From: Verrucomicrobiota bacterium
GTDB taxonomy: Bacteria > Verrucomicrobiota > Verrucomicrobiia > Chthoniobacterales > UBA10450
Length of the DNA stretch: 5,057 nucleotides
Direction: 5' to 3'
Assembly: GCA_003221375.1 (NCBI GenBank)
Contig: QHRI01000159.1
Location: 1 to 5,057, forward strand
Part shown: positions 1-5,038 of the stretch, in pieces
How positions within the stretch are numbered: the stretch's first letter is position 1
How the letters are laid out: the number at the start of each line of letters is the position of its first letter
Notes under the pieces: generated by a model
Told to the model about the DNA's origin: nothing
Seen by the model: the letters and a program-made list of their open reading frames with translations, nothing else
The model's database searches: none
Translations under genes and position numbers: made by a program

Positions 1-1551
1 TTCGTTGGCTTCGTGCGGAATGCGAGCGTCTATCAGAAGCTTGGCAATCGCTTCATTGACGATCATGTGCGCCGGACGCGTGGCCAAACCGGCTTGGAAT
101 TATTCGATCGCCAGCAAGGATTTCAACCGGTGATCGACCTGTTGCGTTCCGGCGGCGGCGTTGGTGTTTTGTCCGACCAGCATGCCGGCGATCACGGACT
201 ATGGACACCCTTTTTTGGAAAGCTGGCGTCCACTTCGCCCCTGCCTGCCCTCCTTGCCAAAAGAACCCGAGCGGCGCTGATCGCCGCCGGCGTTTACACC
301 ATTGGTCCGGCGCGTTGGCGCATGGTTTTTACTGAACGCTTCGACCCGTCCACCGCAGACGCCTCCGTCGGGGCGCTCACATCAGAAATAAATCAAATCA
401 TCGAGCAGCAAATTCGCGTCGCACCGGAAGACTGGTTTTGGGTGCACAATCGTTGGAAAACGCCCCAGCCTAACTTTCTTCTCGCGCAGTATAAACGCGG
501 CGTCTATCTGCAACCTGGAGTTTCGCCTCAAGATCTAAAACCATTTCGAATTCTCATTCGCTCAAGCAATTGGCTGGGGGACGCCGTGATGAGCGCGCCC
601 GCCGTCCGCGCAATCAAAGCTGGGCGGCCCGATGCGCGTGTAACGATCGCCGCACCGGAAAACATTGCGCCTGTATGGAAGCTCGTTTCTGAAGTGGACG
701 CGATCATTCCTTTACCAGGAAACCGGCTTCTTTCAGTTGTGCGGTTACTTCGGAGCGAACCGTCTTTTGATGTGGCGATCCTCTTCCCAAATTCCCTACG
801 TAGCGCTTTGGAGTCGTGGTTAGCGGGAATTCCGCGCAGAGTTGGTTATCGCGGCCATTGGCGACGCTGGCTGCTTAACCAAATCGTGTCGGTCCCGCGA
901 AAGCCAGGTCCGCCGGAACATCATTCACTCCGTTTCATCCGCATCGCGCGTGAATGCGGCGCAGACACATCCAACTTTCAACATCCAGCATCCGATATCC
1001 CGGACTCAATTCGCCATCAATTATCAACTGTCCACGATCAACCAGTGAGAATCGGTCTTTGCCCAGGTGCCGCATACGGCCCCGCGAAACGCTGGTTACC
1101 CGAACGTTTCGCCGCGGCGGCCGAAAAAGTCAGCGCGCAATCCCCCGTCCAATGGATTTTGTTTGGAACACCGCGCGACGCCACGATCGGCGAGCAGATT
1201 GCGGCTGCCCTTGGTGGTCACTGCATGAATCGGATTGGTCAGACTACCCTCGATCAACTAATCCACGAGCTGGGCGAATGTCGTTTGCTGCTCACCAACG
1301 ACACCGGCACCATGCATCTCGCCGCGTTGTTGGGAGTACCTGTTGTCGCCATCTTCGGTTCAACCGAACCTCGTCTTACTGGCCCGCACGGCAGCGGTCA
1401 TATCATCCTGCGGCATCATGTCGAATGCAGCCCCTGCTTTCTACGCGAGTGCCCGATTGATTTTCGCTGTATGAAAGCGATTAGCATCCAAGAAGTTGCC
1501 GATGCGGTGCTGTCAATGCTCCGCAAGGACTCAGAAGAATTTGAAATCTGA
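1..1551 (+). CDS. waaF: Lipid A acyltransferase (LpxL/HtrB-type)-heptosyltransferase II (WaaF-type) fusion, 5'-truncated by window
   Basis: The frame is open from base 1 to the TGA at 1549-1551, so the true start lies upstream; the GTG at 13 is probably internal. Residue numbers count from that GTG. Residues 1-150 match the C-terminal half of LpxL/HtrB acyltransferases: GGVGVLSDQ (48-56), PFFGKLAST (66-74) and the closing EDWFWVHNRWK (139-149). The catalytic HX4D/E motif would lie upstream and cannot be checked. Residues 178-505 are a whole GT9 domain: SNWLGDAVMSAPA (185-197, with the probable catalytic Asp190), LCPGAAYGPAKRW (349-361), TNDTGTMHLAALLGVPVV (428-445), GSTEP...TGP (449-457), then the Cys-rich ECSPCFLRECP (471-481) and RCM typical of WaaF. 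By family, the first half acylates lipid A at the inner membrane and the second adds ADP-heptose to the inner core on the cytoplasmic face. No stop separates the halves, so one polypeptide is made unless there is internal initiation. The sugar specificity (heptose) is inferred from the motifs. Confidence 0.88.
   Translation, partial: FVGFVRNASVYQKLGNRFIDDHVRRTRGQTGLELFDRQQGFQPVIDLLRSGGGVGVLSDQHAGDHGLWTPFFGKLASTSPLPALLAKRTRAALIAAGVYTIGPARWRMVFTERFDPSTADASVGALTSEINQIIEQQIRVAPEDWFWVHNRWKTPQPNFLLAQYKRGVYLQPGVSPQDLKPFRILIRSSNWLGDAVMSAPAVRAIKAGRPDARVTIAAPENIAPVWKLVSEVDAIIPLPGNRLLSVVRLLRSEPSFDVAILFPNSLRSALESWLAGIPRRVGYRGHWRRWLLNQIVSVPRKPGPPEHHSLRFIRIARECGADTSNFQHPASDIPDSIRHQLSTVHDQPVRIGLCPGAAYGPAKRWLPERFAAAAEKVSAQSPVQWILFGTPRDATIGEQIAAALGGHCMNRIGQTTLDQLIHELGECRLLLTNDTGTMHLAALLGVPVVAIFGSTEPRLTGPHGSGHIILRHHVECSPCFLRECPIDFRCMKAISIQEVADAVLSMLRKDSEEFEI
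965..1044 (+). repeat. G-poor TCAA/CATCC-rich low-complexity tract inside the heptosyltransferase domain
   Basis: This 80-base stretch has only about 7 G residues. It is built from degenerate words such as CAACTTTCAACATCCAGCATC and AATTATCAACTGTCCACGATCAACC, unlike the balanced coding DNA around it. In the gene's frame it encodes residues 318-344, which fall between the N- and C-terminal Rossmann-like domains of the GT9 fold. The +1 frame reads TFNIQHP and INYQLSTINQ, peptides I associate with translated simple intergenic repeats. It therefore looks like repeat-type DNA accommodated in frame as an interdomain linker. It could also be ordinary drift in a poorly conserved linker. Confidence 0.45.
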
Positions 1552-1660
1552 AGTCTCAAATCTCACACTCGCGAGCATGAAACGCGAAGTCTCCCAATTG
1601 TCGTCTCGTACGTCACGAAGCAAACCTTTCGATCTTAAAGCGTCGGTCTGAAATCTTACC
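1552..1660. other. Intergenic spacer with short direct repeats
   Basis: This 109-base gap separates the fused LPS gene from the thioesterase gene. It contains GAAGTCTC twice (1550-1557, overlapping the stop codon, and 1586-1593). TGAAATCT also occurs twice, at 1542-1549 just before the stop and at 1649-1656 just before the next start. I see no tRNA, no convincing sigma-70 promoter and no terminator hairpin with a T-run. There is also no clear Shine-Dalgarno sequence directly before the ATG at 1661. Whether the two genes are cotranscribed is undecided. Confidence 0.5.
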
Positions 1661-2131
1661 ATGGCCATTCCACCGCGTATTCGCACGCAAGTGCAGGTGA
1701 TGTTCTTCGACACCGATTGCGGAGGTGTGGTCTCGAACATCGCTTATCTGCGTTTCATCGAAATCGCGCGTACCCTTCTTGCCGAGGCCCTCGGTCTCGC
1801 GCTCACCGAAATGGCCGAGAACCACCGGTATCCAGTAGTCGTACGAACGGAGATTGATTACCGGCGGCCCGCTAAACTCGGAGATCAGCTTGTGATCGAA
1901 GGCTGGCTGGATCGGGTGGAGCGCGTGCGGTTCTGGTGCGGATTCCAGATCACGCGGCCAGCAGATCACGTACTGATCGCCCGGTGTCGGCAGATGCTTG
2001 CCTTGATCGCAATGCCAGAGGGAAAGCTGCTTCGTTTGCCCGAACACTGGGAAAGCTATCGCACCGATGAGTCCGCTGAGATTCAGCGCGAACGCGGAAC
2101 TCGAATTTCTGGCAGGGAACCTATTCAATGA
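1661..2131 (+). CDS. ybgC: YbgC-like acyl-CoA thioesterase (4HBT hotdog family)
   Basis: The 156-residue product is slightly longer than a typical single-hotdog thioesterase of this family (about 130-150 residues). The N-terminal motif [22 protein letters not shown] (residues 11-32, read here as two pieces, [12 protein letters not shown] and [10 protein letters not shown]) aligns with the YbgC/4-hydroxybenzoyl-CoA thioesterase active-site loop. Asp19 sits at the catalytic Asp position. The central helix follows ([15 protein letters not shown], 32-46), then the strands [22 protein letters not shown] (60-81). The consensus VVYHA(N/S)Y is here VVSNIAY, so the usual Tyr-His pair is Ser-Asn. By family it hydrolyses acyl-CoA or acyl-ACP thioesters in the cytoplasm. 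In proteobacteria ybgC sits with tol-pal, but no tol genes are visible here. The ATG at 1661 puts the motif at the expected distance from the N-terminus. The 3' end overlaps the following glycosyltransferase gene by 4 bases, which suggests coupled translation. Substrate unknown. Confidence 0.85.
   Translation: MAIPPRIRTQVQVMFFDTDCGGVVSNIAYLRFIEIARTLLAEALGLALTEMAENHRYPVVVRTEIDYRRPAKLGDQLVIEGWLDRVERVRFWCGFQITRPADHVLIARCRQMLALIAMPEGKLLRLPEHWESYRTDESAEIQRERGTRISGREPIQ
2114..2118 (+). promoter_or_regulatory. Ribosome binding site for the family 39 glycosyltransferase
   Basis: AGGGA lies 9 bases before the ATG at 2128, inside the end of the thioesterase gene. It supports this start over the internal ATG at 2200. 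It also fits reinitiation at the ATGA overlap (2128-2131). Other starts in the window lack a comparable purine-rich site. Confidence 0.5.
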
Positions 2132-3921
2132 CCGCTGGCGCGCGCACCCTAAGCCTCGAAGAAACTCTGCTCGAGCCCCCGGCGCTCCCGCCGCCGCCCA
2201 TGCGCCACGCCTTGTTCGTGATTCTGATTGCGTTGGCCGCGCTGTTGCACGTCGCTACGATCGGCTCCGGTGATTTGTATAGCCAGACGGAAGGACAATA
2301 CGCAGGCGCCGCACGCGAGATGGTCGAGGCGCACCATTGGCTTCTGCCTACAAACAATGGTGCGCCGCGGCTGCAAAAACCGCCGTTGCTGTACTGGCTG
2401 ATCATCATCTCGTTTAAGATCTTTGGCGTCAATGCAGCAGCCGCGAGACTCCCAGTCGCGGTAGCTGTCGTCGCCTCGACTGCCCTGATCTTTTTAATCG
2501 GGGAAAAACTCTCGGATTACTGGCGCGGGTTCATTGCCGGTCTGATTTATCTGAGTTTGTGCGGCACATTTTTGCTCGCGCGCATCGTCATGCCTGAACC
2601 GCTCGTCAGCGCGCTCATCGCGGGCGCGGTTTTCTGCGCGATCGGCGGTTACCAAAATCGACGTAACCGCCGGATCTGGTTCACCGGCGTTTGGATTTGC
2701 TCGGCTTTCGCTTGCCTGACTAAAGGTTTGCTTGGCATCGCTTATCCCGCCGTGATCTTTTTACTCCTCTCAATCTTTTATCGCGAAGCGCGCATACGAT
2801 TTCGCGGGCTGTTACGGTGGGAATACCTCGCGATTTTCGTTCTAATCGTCGCGCCATGGCATATCTGGGTGCAATGGCATTTCCCCGGATATTTTCATTA
2901 TCAGATCAGCTCGGAATGGCTGGGTCATTTGCGCGGACTTACCGATGAGACGCACGATTTCCTTGGCATGCCCGCCCACCAGTTTGTGGTCTTGCATTTT
3001 GCATGGTGGTTTCCATGGTCGATTGCAATTTTACCGGGCGTTGTTTTTGCCTGGCGCCGTGTGATTCGGCCGCGCGAGATCAATTTCGCCGAAGCATTGC
3101 TACTTTGCTGGATGGGGGTTGTTTTTATCCCGCTGCTTTTTCTTGGGCAACGCCAGGATTATTATTCCATGACCATGTGGAGCGCGTTCGCGCTCTGGGC
3201 GGCTGCCGCTTGGGATCGAATACCACCGAAATTACGTGCTGCTGGTGTCATTGCCGTCGGCCTCGTCGGCTTAGTAACCGCTGCAGCAGCATACTTTTTT
3301 GCCGATGCTGGACGTGCCCTGAACGGAAACTGGGGTACGATGGACGCGCGCTGGACGGCCTGGCGGGCGTTACACCATATGCCCGTTGCAACCTGGCTGG
3401 CCTTTCGACCTTTGGTTGCGATCTTTGGCATTTCGCTTATTTCCCTATCGCTCGCCGCCCTATACCTTATTTCCAGGCAACGCGAAAGACTCGCTGCCAT
3501 TGCCCTCGCCGCCTCGATGATTCCGGGAGGACTCAGCATGATGGCAGCCGTCGCGCAAATCGCTCCTTATTTTTCACTCGCCGATGTAGCGCGATCCATA
3601 AATCCACGACTCGACGCAGGCGGCGATGCGATCTTTGAAGGGCCGCTCGACGACAGCAGTAGCCTCATTTTTTATCTGAACCGTAGATTTTTTCTAGTTA
3701 ATCAGAGACCCGAGAAAGAAACCCCGATTGGGAAATCCCCCATCGACATCTTTTTAAATGAAGCCGCGGTCTTGGAAAAATGGGGGCAACCCGGCGCAGT
3801 TTTTCTAATTATCGAGGAAAGCCGGGCCGATTATTGGAAGCAAATCTTGACCGGCCACTTTCACATCTACCATCAAACCACGAAATGTGGGACTTACGTG
3901 GTGCTTACTAATCAGCTCTGA
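2128..3921 (+). CDS. Family 39 (ArnT/PMT-like) membrane glycosyltransferase
   Basis: The 597-residue product is polytopic, with hydrophobic segments near residues 27-45, 104-124, 133-153, 158-173, 186-214, 232-248, 287-308, 321-339, 350-361, 371-391 and 426-448, followed by a short hydrophobic stretch near 455-480. Family landmarks of ArnT-like GT-C enzymes appear in order: [13 protein letters not shown] (53-65) in the first periplasmic loop, KPPLLYW (84-90), RLP (107-109), RIVMPEPL (152-159), LTKGLLG (197-203), the FPGYFHYQ...PW region (252-297) and GQRQDYYSM (340-348). Residues ~484-597 form a soluble, probably periplasmic C-terminal domain containing [15 protein letters not shown]. By family it moves a sugar from a polyprenyl-phosphate donor to lipid A or another acceptor on the periplasmic side. 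The LPS gene nearby supports an envelope acceptor, but donor and acceptor cannot be read from sequence, so arnT is not assigned. The loop-1 Asp-Glu pair of ArnT is Thr54-Glu55 here, and the later LDP motif is Pro-Glu-Pro (156-158). The start at 2128 is favoured by the overlap and RBS; a Pro-rich cytoplasmic N-terminus (17-24) precedes the first membrane helix. Confidence 0.85.
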   Translation: MTAGARTLSLEETLLEPPALPPPPMRHALFVILIALAALLHVATIGSGDLYSQTEGQYAGAAREMVEAHHWLLPTNNGAPRLQKPPLLYWLIIISFKIFGVNAAAARLPVAVAVVASTALIFLIGEKLSDYWRGFIAGLIYLSLCGTFLLARIVMPEPLVSALIAGAVFCAIGGYQNRRNRRIWFTGVWICSAFACLTKGLLGIAYPAVIFLLLSIFYREARIRFRGLLRWEYLAIFVLIVAPWHIWVQWHFPGYFHYQISSEWLGHLRGLTDETHDFLGMPAHQFVVLHFAWWFPWSIAILPGVVFAWRRVIRPREINFAEALLLCWMGVVFIPLLFLGQRQDYYSMTMWSAFALWAAAAWDRIPPKLRAAGVIAVGLVGLVTAAAAYFFADAGRALNGNWGTMDARWTAWRALHHMPVATWLAFRPLVAIFGISLISLSLAALYLISRQRERLAAIALAASMIPGGLSMMAAVAQIAPYFSLADVARSINPRLDAGGDAIFEGPLDDSSSLIFYLNRRFFLVNQRPEKETPIGKSPIDIFLNEAAVLEKWGQPGAVFLIIEESRADYWKQILTGHFHIYHQTTKCGTYVVLTNQL

Positions 3922-3940
3922 ACTTGGAGGCGTTCAGAGC
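3915..3940 (+). terminator. Perfect 9-bp hairpin spanning the glycosyltransferase stop codon
   Basis: GCTCTGAAC (3915-3923) and GTTCAGAGC (3932-3940) form a perfect 9-bp stem with an 8-base loop, TTGGAGGC. The TGA stop (3919-3921) lies in the left arm. No T-run follows, so this is not a classical intrinsic terminator. It may mark the 3' end of the transcript or protect it from exonucleases. The inverted repeat is certain from the sequence; its function is inferred. Confidence 0.5.
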
Positions 3941-3947
3941 GTGATCG

Positions 3948-4045
3948 GTTAAAGGTTACAGGTAGGAAGCGCGCTTCTTGAAAAACTCCCGCACTGGCTT
4001 AATATTGCGCCTCATTTCCATTGTAACGTTGTAACCACTTTTAAC
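3948..4045. repeat. Imperfect inverted repeat flanking the promoter region of the small basic protein gene
   Basis: GTTAAAGGTTACA (3948-3960) is complementary to TGTAACC (4030-4036) plus TTTAAC (4040-4045), interrupted by three unpaired bases (4037-4039). The arms enclose about 69 bases holding a perfect 12-bp palindrome, GAAGCGCGCTTC (3966-3977), and a candidate promoter. The right arm also contains TTGTAAC twice with an 8-base period (4021-4027, 4029-4035). It may be a degenerate small palindromic element or a chance arrangement. Confidence 0.35.
3978..4005 (+). promoter_or_regulatory. Candidate sigma-70-type promoter for the small basic protein gene
   Basis: TTGAAA (3978-3983, 5 of 6 to the -35 consensus) is followed after 16 bases by TAATAT (4000-4005, 4 of 6 to the -10 consensus). 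A transcript starting near 4012 would have a pyrimidine-rich leader of about 45 bases before the ATG at 4057, with no evident Shine-Dalgarno sequence. The position in the gap after a stop-codon hairpin is sensible. Consensus matches like this occur by chance, so it is tentative. Confidence 0.35.
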
Positions 4046-4056
4046 TTTACCTACCC

Positions 4057-4212
4057 ATGTCGCAACATCGCAGCTTAAAAGGAGCCAGCACAATCGCCGC
4101 CAGGCGTAATGTGCTGAAGCGCTTCGAACGGGTCGAACTTTTGAAAAAGCGCGGTCAGTGGAAGGAAAGCCAGAAAGTGCTCGGCCTCCCCAAGACCAAG
4201 CCGGATGTGTAG
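4057..4212 (+). CDS. Small basic protein of the Verrucomicrobia/Chlamydiae family
   Basis: ATG at 4057 to TAG at 4210-4212 gives 51 residues. It begins MSQHRSLKGASTIAARRNVL, continues KRFERVELLKKRGQWKESQK and ends VLGLPKTKPDV. There are 14 Lys/Arg against 4 Asp/Glu, a net charge near +10. I recognise the pattern (N-terminal SxHxSLKG, central RNVLKRFERVELLKK, single Trp35, terminal GLPKTK) as the small basic protein family restricted to the Verrucomicrobia/Chlamydiae group, which I recall being modelled as TIGR04137 and suspected to bind rRNA. That role is unproven. An in-frame TAA at 4042-4044 and no other ATG between fix the start. No Shine-Dalgarno is visible. The gene lies between a possible promoter and a weak hairpin, so it may be its own transcription unit. 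The following gene is an rRNA pseudouridine synthase, consistent with a ribosome-related role. It is complete and short enough to be missed by length-filtered gene calling. Confidence 0.88.
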   Translation: MSQHRSLKGASTIAARRNVLKRFERVELLKKRGQWKESQKVLGLPKTKPDV

Positions 4213-4294
4213 GCGGGACGTGAATCGTTAAAACGTTACGTCGTGAATCGGTCATATCGAGTTACGATTTAACGAATCTCGATTTACGAATTCC
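4213..4294. repeat. Repeat-rich intergenic spacer (CGTGAATCG / CGATTTACGAAT words)
   Basis: CGTGAATCG occurs at 4219-4227 and 4242-4250, a 23-base period. CGATTTAACGAAT (4265-4277) and CGATTTACGAATT (4280-4292) are near-identical neighbours. TCGTTAAA (4225-4232) is the inverse of TTTAACGA (4268-4275). CGAGTT (4258-4263) can pair with AATCTCG (4275-4281) with one bulged base. The tract is AT-rich and made of variants of one motif in both orientations. This style I associate with intergenic DNA of soil Verrucomicrobia. No promoter or ribosome binding site for the next gene stands out. Confidence 0.5.
4217..4242 (+). terminator. Possible bulged hairpin just after the small basic protein gene
   Basis: GACGT, AA and CGT (4217-4228, with G4222 and T4225 bulged) can pair with ACG, TT and ACGTC (4233-4242) around a TAAA loop, 5 bases beyond the stop codon. 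It has no T-run. It could end the short transcript, or simply be part of the surrounding palindromic repeats. Confidence 0.3.
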
Positions 4295-5038
4295 GTGCGC
4301 TTGAACCGCTTCCTTGCTGCGGCCGGTCTTGGTTCGCGCAGGCATTGCGATAAGCTGATTGCCGCTGGCCGCGTCACAATCAACGGCAGAGTGTGCACAA
4401 ACTTCAGCGCGCAGCCTGATATACGCGACCATGTGAAAGTTGATGGCAAACTTGTTCACGTCGCTCCAGCGCTCACGATCATGTTGAATAAACCTGCTGG
4501 ATTCGTCTCGACTCGAAAAGATCTTCACGCGCGCGACACTGTCTTTGATCTTCTACCCGAAAAATTTTCTCGACTCTTCACTATCGGCCGTTTGGACACC
4601 CAAACTCAGGGTTTACTGCTTCTGACGAATGACGGCGAATTAGCGCAGCGCCTCACCCATCCCCGTTTCAAGATCGACAAGCAATATGAGGTCACACTGG
4701 ATCGACCGTGGGACCCAGCGCTCGCGCCAAAGCTGAAGCGTGGGATTCTTCTTGATGGTCAACGCGCGAAAATTGCGGGGCTTCGCTCCGTGTCGCCCAC
4801 GCGTCTTCGCGTTACCTTACGTCAGGGAATAAATCGGCAAATTCGGCGTATGTTCCAGGCCGTTGGATACCGCGTCAAAGATCTCTTGCGCGTTCGGGTC
4901 GGAAATCTTCGGCTCGGCAATTTGCCACACGGGCATTGGCGGGCGCTCACTAAGCATGAGCTACGATTTTTGGAGGGTTCGAGCTCTGCCGAGCCCGCGG
5001 TCGGCGTCGCAGGAGCTCTGCCCTCCAAACTGAAATGA
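4295..5038 (+). CDS. rluB: RluB/RsuA-family rRNA pseudouridine synthase
   Basis: The 247-residue product opens with an S4 RNA-binding domain (about 1-50): MRLNRFLAAAGLGSRR, then LIAAGRVTING (21-31). The catalytic domain follows: IMLNKPAGFVSTR (62-74), GRLDTQTQGLLLLTNDGELA (98-117) with catalytic Asp101, LTHPRFKIDKQYEV (120-133), RQGINRQIRRMFQAVGY (176-192), and VGNLRLGNLPHGHWRALTKHEL (202-223) at the normal family end. By family it isomerises one uridine in rRNA; DGELAQRLTHP resembles RluB (23S rRNA, helix 80-93 region) more than RsuA or RluF, but the target base is inferred. The start must be GTG 4295: an in-frame TGA at 4244-4246 and no ATG/GTG/TTG between leave no alternative, and the S4 motif begins directly there. 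No Shine-Dalgarno is seen. Residues 226-245, after the conserved fold ends, are encoded by a palindromic element and probably carry no catalytic role. Confidence 0.9.
   Translation: MRLNRFLAAAGLGSRRHCDKLIAAGRVTINGRVCTNFSAQPDIRDHVKVDGKLVHVAPALTIMLNKPAGFVSTRKDLHARDTVFDLLPEKFSRLFTIGRLDTQTQGLLLLTNDGELAQRLTHPRFKIDKQYEVTLDRPWDPALAPKLKRGILLDGQRAKIAGLRSVSPTRLRVTLRQGINRQIRRMFQAVGYRVKDLLRVRVGNLRLGNLPHGHWRALTKHELRFLEGSSSAEPAVGVAGALPSKLK
4969..5029. repeat. 61-bp palindromic (REP/MITE-like) element at the 3' end of the pseudouridine synthase gene
   Basis: Perfect outer arms TTTGGAGGG (4969-4977) and CCCTCCAAA (5021-5029) enclose GAGCTC twice (4981-4986, 5013-5018) and a central stem GCCGA (4988-4992) / TCGGC (5001-5005) with an 8-base GC-rich loop. 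The unit is thus nearly palindromic along its whole length. It lies wholly inside the open frame and supplies the last ~20 residues (EGSSSAEPAVGVAG and on). Its RNA would fold into a strong hairpin just before the stop. It resembles palindromic elements I associate with dispersed copies in soil Verrucomicrobia, but copy number cannot be judged here. Confidence 0.6.

Noticed and set aside
13..15. GTG at 13 as the true start of the first gene
   Set aside because: The frame is open to base 1, and the acyltransferase domain would lack its N-terminal half and catalytic motif if translation began here, so the gene is cut by the window.
842..1460. Two overlapping open frames on the + strand (842-1048 and 954-1460)
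   Set aside because: They lie within the heptosyltransferase coding region in other frames and show no family motifs. Their peptides are Arg/Ser-rich or repeat-like, typical of shadow frames.
1613..2128. Antisense open frame of 171 codons opposite the thioesterase gene
   Set aside because: The sense frame has clear hotdog motifs and a coupled neighbour; the antisense product shows no recognisable domain.
3003..3638. 211-codon + strand open frame inside the family 39 glycosyltransferase gene
   Set aside because: It is Cys/Arg-rich without motifs, while the overlapping frame carries conserved family 39 motifs and membrane helices throughout.
3922..4056. tRNA or structured riboswitch in the spacer
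   Set aside because: I found no cloverleaf, no T-loop GTTCGAATC-type sequence and no known aptamer core; only simple inverted repeats are present.
3956..4255. Antisense open frame of 99 codons covering the small basic protein gene
   Set aside because: It runs opposite a gene with strong family identity. Its C-terminal peptide MRRNIKPVREFFKKRASYL looks protein-like, but I recognise no family and see no ribosome binding site.
4213..4294. CRISPR-like array from repeated CGTGAATCG words
   Set aside because: The repeats are 9-13 bases, degenerate and in both orientations, with no regular unique spacers and no cas genes.
4262..4528. Antisense open frames opposite the S4 domain of the pseudouridine synthase
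   Set aside because: The sense strand encodes an unmistakable S4 plus pseudouridine synthase protein; these are shadows.
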